31,578 nt of DNA from Myxococcota bacterium (lineage in GTDB: Bacteria > Myxococcota_C > UBA6777). The notes under the pieces were generated by a model, which saw only the letters and a program-made list of their open reading frames with translations, did not search any database and had not been told where the DNA came from. Shown piece by piece: positions 26,067 to 31,578 of the stretch; the stretch's first letter is position 1, and each line of letters opens with the position of its first letter. The stretch is from assembly GCA_023150835.1 (NCBI GenBank), contig JAKLKB010000071.1:1-31578 (forward strand), given 5' to 3'. A program made the translations under genes and the position numbers.

Positions 26067-26094
26067 ATTATAGAGGATAGCTTTGCGCTGGCAA
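26067..26094 (-). promoter_or_regulatory. Sigma70-type promoter of the giant gene
   Basis: On the minus strand, -35 TTGCCA (26089-26094), a 16-bp spacer and a perfect -10 TATAAT (26067-26072). Transcription should start near 26060, giving a leader of about 140 nt before the ATG at 25918. This also excludes the longer in-frame start at 26068, which falls in the -10 box. Confidence 0.75.
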
Positions 26095-26183
26095 GGCCAC
26101 GCGGATCTTACGGAGTATGCGCATTTTGGGATGGAACCAAGGCCACGCGGATCTTACGGAGTATACGCATTTTGGGATGGAAC
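26092..26183. repeat. 46-bp tandem duplication at the giant-gene promoter
   Basis: Two head-to-tail 46-bp copies (26092-26137 and 26138-26183) differ at a single base (TATGC versus TATAC). The promoter-proximal copy overlaps three bases of the -35 box, so the pair occupies the classical upstream-activator region (about -35 to -125). A third repeat begins after 26183 but stops after five bases. Confidence 0.9.
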
Positions 26184-26466
26184 CAAGCTTTTTTGACCCG
26201 CCCAAGAGCCACGTCCCTCGCTCTTCAAAGCGTACGAGGATGCGAAGAGGTCTGCGGAACAAAATATGAACGCTTCGCCATCGCCCATGCTGTACGGTTC
26301 GAGCGTACAAAAGCGCACAGTCTCTTGTCTGGTTTTGTGGTCGGATGGAGCGGTGGGTTGGTTTGGGTGGGCAGGATCGTTCGGTGTTTGGCGGGGGTCT
26401 CGAAGAGGTCGAGGCTTTCGATGCTCTCTCTCGCGGATTCAGGTGATGGGTGGATATCGTAGACGC
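26184..26466. other. Gene-free stretch upstream of the giant-gene promoter
   Basis: Together with the promoter, leader and repeats this fills 25919-26511. Short open frames exist on both strands, but none has a ribosome-binding site, a signal or a recognisable motif, and I see no further structure. Confidence 0.4.
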
Positions 26467-26504
26467 AAAAAAGCCGACTCTTTATGAAAAAGAAGTCGGC
26501 TTTT
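26467..26504 (-). terminator. Intrinsic terminator of tRNA-Ala
   Basis: The perfect 11-bp arms AAAAGCCGACT (26469-26479) and AGTCGGCTTTT (26494-26504) form a hairpin; on the minus strand it is followed by TTTTTT. It lies 8 bp after the tRNA-Ala 3' end. The A-rich start also allows bidirectional function. Confidence 0.9.
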
Positions 26505-26511
26505 GAAGATG

Positions 26512-26584
26512 TGGAGCTAGGCGGGATCGAACCGCCGGCCTCATGAATGCCATTCATGCGCTCTCCCAGCTGAGCTATAGCCCC
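26512..26584 (-). tRNA. tRNA-Ala(GGC)
   Basis: 73 nt without encoded CCA. The acceptor GGGGCTA pairs with TAGCTCC (one G-U), the D-arm is GCTCAGCTGGGAGAGC, the anticodon stem CATGA/TCATG holds the loop ATGGCAT (anticodon GGC, alanine GCC/GCU codons), and the T-arm is GGCGG-TTCGATC-CCGCC. The discriminator base is A. It has its own promoter upstream and a terminator directly downstream. Confidence 0.97.
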
Positions 26585-26604
26585 AACACGGTCGGGTGAG
26601 GCAT

Positions 26605-26633
26605 GAAATAGCGGAGGTTGAGGCAAGTGTCAA
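26605..26633 (-). promoter_or_regulatory. Promoter of tRNA-Ala
   Basis: A consensus -35 TTGACA (26628-26633) is followed by a 17-bp spacer and the -10 TATTTC (26605-26610). The tRNA 5' end lies about 20 bases downstream. The promoter sits between the stop of the Cys-rich protein gene and the tRNA, so the tRNA is expressed independently. Confidence 0.7.
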
Positions 26634-26642
26634 GAGTTTTTT

Positions 26643-26873
26643 TCAGTCTTGTTGCATCGGGCGGCATTCGCCTTCGATGCAGATCTGCTCTTGGTGACAA
26701 TCGTCTTTGGTTTTGCATTGGTCGACGCAGTAGCCTTGCTTTCCGCAGATCTTTTTGTCGGGGCAATCGCTTGCAAAGCGGCAACGGATAAGCTGTTTGC
26801 AGCTACTGGCCGCGAGATAAGGCGTCATGGCAAAAAGCAATGTGAAAGCGATCCAGCGAAGCGTTCGTGTCAT
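26643..26873 (-). CDS. Small Cys-rich exported protein
   Basis: 76 residues from the ATG at 26873, with a weak GGAG eleven bases upstream. The open frame runs further up to 27155, but that part lies over the tRNA-Val and is not plausible. The N-terminus MTRTLRWIAFTLLFAMTPYLA is a Sec signal, followed by ASSC, which could be an atypical lipobox or a signal peptidase I site. The mature part has ten cysteines spaced as ASDCPDKKICGKQGYCVDQC and KDDCHQEQICIEGEC. This 'DC..x.C..G.C' pattern recurs in large secreted proteins of myxobacteria and related groups, where cysteines probably form disulphides. A similar cluster sits in the giant protein. Function unknown. Confidence 0.75.
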   Translation of the reverse strand: MTRTLRWIAFTLLFAMTPYLAASSCKQLIRCRFASDCPDKKICGKQGYCVDQCKTKDDCHQEQICIEGECRPMQQD

Positions 26874-27064
26874 CTGTGAGGGTCTCCGAAACAGATAGGG
26901 GGGCGGAGCCGAGCGGCGACGCCATGATGTGGAAACGAAAGCGATGGGGATGATAGCGAAGGGATGGGCTGATGCGCAAGCACAAAAATGATCGCCCTCG
27001 GAATGAACAGGGGATTGTACGGGGGTGGGGTGGGGGGTTGTGTGGGATGGAAGGGATACAAACA

Positions 27065-27094
27065 AAAAAAGCAACCTGTGAGGGTTGCTTTTTT
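27065..27094 (-). terminator. Intrinsic terminator of tRNA-Val
   Basis: The arms AAAAAAGCAACC (27065-27076) and GGTTGCTTTTTT (27083-27094) enclose a six-base loop, with a continuing T-run on the minus strand. It lies 15 bp beyond the tRNA 3' end. Confidence 0.9.
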
Positions 27095-27109
27095 GTTTGT
27101 TTTTTGGTG

Positions 27110-27183
27110 TGGGCGATACTGGAATCGAACCAGTGACCCCTTGCATGTCAAGCAAGTACTCTAACCAGCTGAGCTAATCGCCC
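27110..27183 (-). tRNA. tRNA-Val(GAC)
   Basis: 74 nt without encoded CCA. The acceptor GGGCGAT pairs perfectly with ATCGCCC, the D-arm is GCTCAGCTGGTTAGAGT, the anticodon stem CTTGC/GCAAG holds the loop TTGACAT (anticodon GAC, valine GUC/GUU codons), and the T-arm is CACTGG-TTCGATT-CCAGT with discriminator A. Anticodon GAC rather than GTC distinguishes it from tRNA-Asp. Confidence 0.96.
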
Positions 27184-27196
27184 GAGACGAGGAAGG

Positions 27197-27225
27197 GGTA
27201 TAGCACAGGGGTTGTGGGATGTCAA
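27197..27225 (-). promoter_or_regulatory. Promoter of tRNA-Val
   Basis: -35 TTGACA (27220-27225), a 17-bp spacer, and -10 TATACC (27197-27202), with the tRNA 5' end 13 bases beyond the -10. It has the same architecture as the tRNA-Ala promoter. Confidence 0.75.
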
Positions 27226-27396
27226 CTGTTTTTTTGCGGGAGGTGGGATCTTGCAGTTTGGCGTGGGTTCGTGTATTGCAACGCGGGAGAGATCGCAGCG
27301 GTTTGACGGATAGCGTGCGAAGAAGTCGGAGCCATCGAGAAGATGGTGGGTATGTGGTTCGTGCGCGAGCGTCATTGTTTTGGAGAGAGCGAGCGG

Positions 27397-27927
27397 ATGG
27401 GAGCATTGAGGAAGGAAGGTCACGCGGCAGAGAGACAAAGGGGATGGGGGGCGAGATTTGCGAGCCGTCATGGTTTGTGGATCGTGGGGCTGTGTTGGGT
27501 GGTGGTTTCGGTCGCGCTGGTCTGGGGATCGAGGACTGCCTTGTGTCAACGTGCGGATTCGACGAACGTAGGCGCGTACAAGTGCAGAGGCTGCCATGAG
27601 TCGGCGCACAACGTTTGGGAGAAATCGGCCCATGCGCGGGCTTTTTCGGTGCTGCCAGAGAAGGATCGCAACAATGCGCAGTGCTTGCGTTGCCATAGCG
27701 TCGGCAAGCAGCCGCATCTGCAAGGCGTTCAATGCGAAAGCTGTCATGGGGGCGGGAAATACTATTCGATTCCTGAGGTGATGGTGGATAAAACGCTTGC
27801 GCGGGCTGCGGGACTCGTGGTGATCAAGGGAGAGAAGGGCTGCGTGGATTGCCATGCAGGCCACTCGCCCAAGCTGCGCAAGTTTGATTACGCCACGATG
27901 TGGAAAAAGATCGCGCATACCAAATAG
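27397..27927 (+). CDS. Membrane-anchored tetrahaem cytochrome c (c554-like)
   Basis: 176 residues from the ATG at 27397, the most likely start (GGAG eleven bases upstream); in-frame ATGs at 27343 and 27352 are alternatives. A basic N-terminus precedes one hydrophobic helix (WIVGLCWVVVSVALVWG, about 28-44) that acts as a signal anchor or uncleaved signal. The exported part carries four CxxCH haem sites: CRGCH, CLRCH, CESCH and CVDCH. The spacing CRGCHESAHNVWEKSAHARAF (given here in pieces: CRGCHESAHNVW, EKSAHARAF) is the usual first-haem signature of cytochrome c554-type proteins that shuttle electrons in the periplasm. It has no redox partner gene next to it. A weak promoter may lie at 27251-27279 (TTGCAG, 17 bp, TATTGC). 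Confidence 0.85.
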   Translation: MGALRKEGHAAERQRGWGARFASRHGLWIVGLCWVVVSVALVWGSRTALCQRADSTNVGAYKCRGCHESAHNVWEKSAHARAFSVLPEKDRNNAQCLRCHSVGKQPHLQGVQCESCHGGGKYYSIPEVMVDKTLARAAGLVVIKGEKGCVDCHAGHSPKLRKFDYATMWKKIAHTK

Positions 27928-27948
27928 ATCCGTTCTTTGAGGTCGAAG

Positions 27949-28093
27949 TGGCCGACAAAACCCCCCGCGTTCGCGCCACATCAAGCGGCAGTGTTGTTGT
28001 TTTGAAAAGCGTCTGAACGCCCCGCCAAAACAGGGTCAAGGGAGCCTCGCTAAGGGCGCGGGGTGTGGGGTAGAACCCCACAAAAACCATCCA
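27949..28093 (+). repeat. Dispersed twin-hairpin repeat, copy 2
   Basis: Matches copy 1 (161-302) through its length, including CCGACAAAA, the CGCCAAAACAGGGTCAAGG core and hairpin two GTGGGGT-AGA-ACCCCAC (28065-28081). In that hairpin the closing C-G pair of copy 1 is replaced by T-A. It begins 21 bp after the cytochrome stop and is followed at once by a MITE-like element, so 27928-28246 is almost wholly repeat. Confidence 0.75.
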
Positions 28094-28099
28094 ACAAGT

Positions 28100-28216
28100 G
28101 ATACGAAATCCGCCCATTGTGTGACCGTAACGGCGTAGGGGCAGCCCCCTGTGGCTGCCCAAGGATAGGGCGTCTACGCACTATCTTACGATCACACACC
28201 ACTCGGATATCGTATG
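28100..28216 (+). repeat. MITE-like palindromic element, copy D (intact)
   Basis: Terminal inverted repeats ATACGAAATCCG (28101-28112) and CGGATATCGTAT (28204-28215), subterminal inverted TGTGTGACCGTAA/TTACGATCACACA, and a central stem GGGCAGCC/GGCTGCCC (28139-28160). A flanking TGA on both sides is a possible 3-bp target duplication. It ends 30 bp before the start codon of the membrane-protein gene and so makes up its immediate upstream region. Confidence 0.75.
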
Positions 28217-28246
28217 ACTCCTTTGAGAGACAAAAAAGGTGATGTG

Positions 28247-29746
28247 ATGTTGATAGAGCAGAAAGAAGCTGCGGTGTCGCGTGGCTTGCTGGAGGTGGAG
28301 TCTTGGGTGTTTCAGTCTCGCGGCACGAGAGCGTCGCGGGTGTGGGCGTGGTTTTTGGGCGGTGCGATGGGGCTTTGGGCGATCGGCCTTGCGCTGACGG
28401 AGGGGTGGCAAGGTTGGGGTATCTCGTGGGCGTGGTGGGATGCTTTGGAAGAAGGCTTGCAAGCGTGGGTGATGGGGGTGTTTTGGTGGTTGTGGTCGAT
28501 GAGTGTGGGTGGAGCGTTGTTGCATCGGTTGTTTGCGGTGCGAGCGGAGCGTTCGTTGGCGGGGTTGCTCGAAGCCCCGGGTTCATGGGTGCGGATGCAA
28601 AGCAAGGGAAAAGATTTCCCGACGCAAGCCGTGATCTGTGAGCGGATGGATCGAGTTTTTTCGATCCCGACGCAGCAAGCGGGTGGTTGGTTGTGGGCGG
28701 AGCGAGGGCGATTGGCGTCGATCGGTGAGTTGTGGCTGTTGGGTGGTGTGGCGACGGCGATCTTGGGGGCATGGGTACAGCCCTTTGCACCGACGATGCC
28801 GTTGTGGGGGCGTGCGATCTTGTTGGCGGCTCCGTGGGTTGCGATGGGAGCATTTTTGATGTTCGAGCAACCCGCCCGTCAGATGGCGGTTTGGAGAGAG
28901 GGAGACACGTTGTTGATCAAGGTAGCGTGCGAGCGCGATGCGTGGTGTGCTTCTTTGGATGCGATGGCGTTGGTGCGTGAATTAGAGGGCCTAACGGAAC
29001 AAGAGGGAGCCTTGGTGTGGGTGGAAGCGTCGACGAGTAAGCAACCATCGCCGCGATCGTTCGGTTGGAGTGCGTTGGGTCCGTTGCTTGCGCTTGGTCT
29101 GACGGGGGCGTTTTTGTGGAGGGCGGGGGCGTTTTCATCGTTGGATGGGCTGTTGCGTTCGTTGTCAACACCGATCAGCGTGGGCTGGTGGGGGATGGGG
29201 ATGGGCTTGATGGTCGGAGTGTTGTGGGCGGCAAGACGAGCATCCTCCGATGTTTTGGGAGGCGTGTCTTGGTTGGGCGGGGTTCTTGGCCTTGGGATGG
29301 CGTGGTTGACGTATCTTCCCGTAAAGTCCGTTCAAAAAGTGTTGGTCGGCCATGAGATCTTTGCGTTGGTGTTGTGGGGATTGGGGTTGGGGTTGTTGTT
29401 GGCGTCGGCGTTGTTGGCGGTGCGCGCTGGGCTGTTTGTGGAAAAGAGCGAACAGGCCGATCTGTATGCTACACAACAGAGCGGCATGATCGCGCTGGTG
29501 TTGTTGGGAGGGGCTTTTTTGGCGGCTGTGTTTTGGGGATGGCAGGCCGATCTTTTGCAACGTATGGGGCGGGTGTTTGTGGTGTTTGCGTTGACGAGCG
29601 TGGTGTGGATGCCGTTGCGATCGAGTGGATCGCGCACGCAACGACTGCCCTCTGCTGTGGTCTCGATGGGATGGGTCTTGTGGTCGTTTTTTGTTGCGGT
29701 GTCTGTGTTGTCTTGGATGCTTTTGTGGATGATCGCGGTGGTCTAA
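28247..29746 (+). CDS. Polytopic membrane protein of unknown function
   Basis: 499 residues. The ATG at 28247 has AAGGT six bases upstream; the longer frame from 28214 begins inside the MITE-like element. About ten or eleven hydrophobic helices are visible, the first pair at about 33-50 and 72-95, a second pair at about 155-203, then a soluble stretch (about 205-260, MAVWREGDTLLIKVACERDAW) and a helix-rich C-terminal half. The protein is very rich in Trp, Gly, Leu and Ala, with helices such as VMGVFWWLWSM and WVLWSFFVAVSVLSWMLLW. I recognise no transporter, sensor or enzyme motif. Gene order (73 bp before engB, same strand) suggests co-transcription with engB, but a related role cannot be claimed. 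Confidence 0.75.
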   Translation: MLIEQKEAAVSRGLLEVESWVFQSRGTRASRVWAWFLGGAMGLWAIGLALTEGWQGWGISWAWWDALEEGLQAWVMGVFWWLWSMSVGGALLHRLFAVRAERSLAGLLEAPGSWVRMQSKGKDFPTQAVICERMDRVFSIPTQQAGGWLWAERGRLASIGELWLLGGVATAILGAWVQPFAPTMPLWGRAILLAAPWVAMGAFLMFEQPARQMAVWREGDTLLIKVACERDAWCASLDAMALVRELEGLTEQEGALVWVEASTSKQPSPRSFGWSALGPLLALGLTGAFLWRAGAFSSLDGLLRSLSTPISVGWWGMGMGLMVGVLWAARRASSDVLGGVSWLGGVLGLGMAWLTYLPVKSVQKVLVGHEIFALVLWGLGLGLLLASALLAVRAGLFVEKSEQADLYATQQSGMIALVLLGGAFLAAVFWGWQADLLQRMGRVFVVFALTSVVWMPLRSSGSRTQRLPSAVVSMGWVLWSFFVAVSVLSWMLLWMIAVV

Positions 29747-29819
29747 AGAGTTTGTTTGGGGTTGTTTGGGGAATGGTTTCCGTCTGCTCGGTGGGTAGGC
29801 GGTTTGAAAGGATCGAAAC

Positions 29820-30866
29820 ATGACGGACACAAAGAAGCGCCCTACCCGTATCGCAAAGCCTTCTTCTGCAAAAGGACGAGGCGAAAAGAGGAAAGGCCAA
29901 ACAGCGGCACGCGCACCGAGCAAGAGCGAGGTCGCAGCAACAAGGGCGTTAAAAAGCCGAGCGGAGGCCGCTGCGGTAAGTGTAGGGAGAAGCAACGGCC
30001 CGATTGCATCGACGCGAGAGGCCGAGCAACAGGGCGAGATCGAGAAAAGCGTGGCGTCAGAATACAGCGAGCAGAGCGAGGAAAGCGAAGCATTGAAAGA
30101 CGACGGTGAGGCCGATGCGGTTGTGGACGCGGAAGCGGAGGGCGCGCCTGTGGTGTGGGATGCCGCAGCAAGGATGGCTTTTGCGCAAGAGGTGTTGGCG
30201 TCTTCGACGATGGAGACTTTTTTGCCCTTTCATCATGTGCAATTTGTCAAAAGCGCCGTACAGCCGAAGAGTTATCCGCCTCCGATATTTCCCGAAGTGG
30301 CGGTGGCGGGGCGTTCCAATGTGGGAAAATCTTCGTTGCTGAATTCGTTGTTTCAGCGCAAGTCTTTGGTGAAGGTCAGCAAGACGCCGGGTCGGACGCA
30401 GTTGCTTAACTTTTTTGAAGTGGATCGGCAATTGATGCTGGTCGACCTGCCCGGGTATGGGTTTGCCCAAGTCCCCGACGCTGTAAGGCGTCAATGGCAG
30501 CCGATGATCGATCGTTATCTCAACAAGCGCGAAGTCTTGATGGCTTGTTTGTTTCTTTTGGATATCCGTCGTTTGCCGAGCGAAGAAGATCTCGAACTGT
30601 GGGAGTGGCTGCAACATTTCGAGATGGATGTGATCCCCGTCTTGACGAAAGCGGACAAACTATCAAGTCAGCAGCAACAAAAACAATTGCACCAGATCGC
30701 AGAAGCGTTGGACGCACCGCATCAAGGCTTGGTGGTGACGTCCGCCAAAGATCACAAAGGGCGTGATCGTTTGCGCACGATGTTGCGTGCTTATGGCTGG
30801 CAAGCGTGGCAAGCCTATGCGACGGGGGTTTGGGGATCGCTCGAAGAGAAGATGTTGGGAGAATAA
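29820..30866 (+). CDS. engB: Ribosome-biogenesis GTPase EngB (YsxC/YihA) with long N-terminal extension
   Basis: 348 residues; a TRAFAC-class GTPase needed for late assembly of the 50S ribosomal subunit. G-motifs: P-loop GRSNVGKSS (164-172), G2 TPGRTQ (189-194), G3 DLPGYG (209-214), G4 TKAD (276-279), G5 SAK (308-310). EngB proteins are usually about 200 residues; that unit starts here near Met131 (METFLPFHHVQFVKSAV). The first 130 residues are low-complexity, first Lys/Arg-rich (about 1-50), then Glu/Ser/Ala-rich and acidic (about 66-108), and probably disordered. The ATG at 29820 has AAAGGA at ideal spacing, whereas the internal Met131 has none, so the extension is likely translated. Confidence 0.94.
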   Translation: MTDTKKRPTRIAKPSSAKGRGEKRKGQTAARAPSKSEVAATRALKSRAEAAAVSVGRSNGPIASTREAEQQGEIEKSVASEYSEQSEESEALKDDGEADAVVDAEAEGAPVVWDAAARMAFAQEVLASSTMETFLPFHHVQFVKSAVQPKSYPPPIFPEVAVAGRSNVGKSSLLNSLFQRKSLVKVSKTPGRTQLLNFFEVDRQLMLVDLPGYGFAQVPDAVRRQWQPMIDRYLNKREVLMACLFLLDIRRLPSEEDLELWEWLQHFEMDVIPVLTKADKLSSQQQQKQLHQIAEALDAPHQGLVVTSAKDHKGRDRLRTMLRAYGWQAWQAYATGVWGSLEEKMLGE

Positions 30867-30890
30867 TTTCGCAGACCATTCACTGCGAAA
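30867..30890. terminator. Hairpin directly after engB
   Basis: The perfect inverted repeat TTTCGCAG-accattca-CTGCGAAA starts at the base after the engB stop codon. There is no T-run beyond it, so it may end the transcript weakly or protect its 3' end. Confidence 0.5.
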
Positions 30891-31183
30891 AGCATCCAAA
30901 CCAGTTAGGCGTTACGCAGGGGTGAGGGTGTTTGTGGGGTTTCACCCCACAGGCGTTAGGTGAAGCGGAGGAAAGCCCCCCACCCCGCCCTTCCCCGTGA
31001 ACAGGGGAGGGAGCGAAAGTCGGAAGCATCGGGGATGTTGTTTTTTCATGACGCACGCTGTATGCACGAAATGCAGACGCTGCCCGTTCCAACTTCCCCC
31101 CGTTCACGGGGGGATTGAGGGGGGGGGGAGAAAAAAAAAGGCGATCAAGACCGACTCTACGAGGTTTCCACCTTAACAAGGCG

Positions 31184-31316
31184 CGTATGGGGTTTCACCC
31201 CACGCCCCACAAGGGAGCTTTGCCCCCTTGACCCCGTATTGGCGAAGAGATCGCAGGTTTTTCAAGATAACGACCCTGGCGCTTGGGCGTTCGCGAACAC
31301 GGCTTTTTTTGGCAAC
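31184..31316 (-). repeat. Dispersed twin-hairpin repeat, copy 3 (inverted)
   Basis: Read on the minus strand it aligns with copies 1 and 2: GCCAAAAAAAGCCGTG at the start, CTTGAAAAACCTGCG in the centre, then CTTCGCCAATACGGGGTCAA. Hairpin one is CAAGGG/CCCTTG with a longer loop (31210-31230); hairpin two is TGGGGT-GAA-ACCCCA (31188-31202). Confidence 0.75.
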
Positions 31317-31327
31317 CGCGTAAGTTC

Positions 31328-31398
31328 TATCGGAGTGATCTATGATCGAAGGATAGCGCCCATGCGCCCTATCCTTGGGCCATAGGGGGCACTTGGAC
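31328..31398 (-). repeat. Partial MITE-like element, copy F
   Basis: On the minus strand GCCCCCTATGGCCCAAGG, ATAGGGCGC and GATCATAGATCACTCCGATAG follow the right half of the intact element at 28150-28212. The left half is not recognisable. It sits next to twin-hairpin copy 3, as copy D sits next to copy 2. Confidence 0.55.
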
Positions 31399-31541
31399 CA
31401 ACTCAATCGATTCGTTTCGCTGACAACACGACTCTTTGTTTCCCTGCGTAACGAGGTTTCTGCTCCGGACTGTTCGCTTTGACGGCTGCTTTTTTCAAAG
31501 CAAACAGTTTCTACGAGTTCCGTCCGTGAAGTACGTGAAAA

Positions 31542-31578
31542 AGTAGGGGCAGACAGGTGTGGCTGCCCAATCACAGGG
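31542..31578 (+). repeat. MITE-like element, copy E, cut by the window edge
   Basis: GTAGGGGCAGACAGGTGTGG with the following CTGCCCAA matches the central hairpin of copy B almost base for base. The remainder lies beyond the window. Confidence 0.6.

Larger units (their letters stand above)
30891..31578. other. Gene-free, repeat-packed right edge
   Basis: No credible gene. The stretch holds a fragment of the twin-hairpin repeat (GTGGGGT-TTC-ACCCCAC, 30934-30950), GC-rich palindromes around CCCCGTGAACAGGGG (31004-31018) and CCCCCGTTCACGGGGGG (31096-31113), a run of ten G followed by nine A (31119-31139), a full inverted copy of the twin-hairpin repeat, and two partial MITE-like elements. Open frames here are by-products of these repeats. 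Confidence 0.6.

Noticed and set aside
25919-26068. Longer start for the giant protein at 26068
   Set aside because: The extra 50 codons begin inside the TATAAT box of its own promoter, have no ribosome-binding site and would bury the signal peptide.
26225-26626. A 133-codon minus-strand frame across tRNA-Ala
   Set aside because: It reads through the tRNA and its terminator, a common artefact.
26643-27155. A 170-residue version of the Cys-rich protein
   Set aside because: Its first third lies over tRNA-Val and the tRNA terminator. The signal peptide at 26873 marks the true start.
31173-31574. A 133-codon minus-strand frame at the right edge
   Set aside because: It is built from the twin-hairpin repeat and partial MITE-like elements; its C-terminal peptide echoes shadow peptides of the other copies.

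Overview
The window reads as chromosomal DNA of a Gram-negative bacterium. It carries the Sec accessory operon yajC-secD-secF, several proteins with lipoprotein or Sec signals, an OmpA-like domain and a very large outer-membrane beta-barrel. Cysteine-rich 'DC...C...G.C' secreted motifs, a c554-like tetrahaem cytochrome and a giant DUF11/SdrD-B protein fit a deltaproteobacterial or myxobacterial-type lineage; that placement is inference from memory of protein families, not from a search.

Layout. 1-3100 (minus strand): a small secreted protein of unknown function behind recJ. 3110-7175 (minus): yajC, secD and secF, with enlarged periplasmic insertions in SecD and SecF. 7176-9926 (minus): two putative lipoproteins, one with HEAT-like repeats, set among mobile-looking palindromic repeats and a 25-unit 9-bp tandem repeat. 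9927-11612 (minus): a SAM-methyltransferase-like protein and a TraX-family membrane protein. 11723-25918 (minus): one 14.2-kb gene for a protein of about 4,730 residues. 26067-27183: the promoter of the giant gene, tRNA-Ala(GGC), a 76-residue Cys-rich exported protein and tRNA-Val(GAC), all minus, each tRNA with its own sigma70-like promoter and terminator. 27397-30866 (plus): a membrane-anchored tetrahaem cytochrome c, a 499-residue polytopic membrane protein of unknown function, and engB with a long disordered N-terminal extension. 30867-31578: gene-free and rich in repeats.

The standout is the giant gene. It appears to combine an export signal, a unique N-terminal domain, sixteen DUF11-type repeats in tandem, carboxypeptidase-regulatory/SdrD-B modules with a seventeenth DUF11 copy, an OmpA-like peptidoglycan-binding-type domain, a Thr/Pro/Ala linker and a roughly 940-residue C-terminal barrel. 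It would be a surface or envelope-spanning machine whose filament, peptidoglycan anchor and membrane pore lie in one chain. It has a strong consensus promoter whose -35 box touches a perfect-spacing 46-bp tandem duplication, and a leader of about 140 nt with a repeated 13-mer.

The second theme is small dispersed elements. A MITE-like palindrome of about 117 bp occurs in several copies, one inserted into the middle of another. A separate element of about 140 bp occurs in three copies plus a fragment, and its twin hairpins show a compensatory base-pair change.
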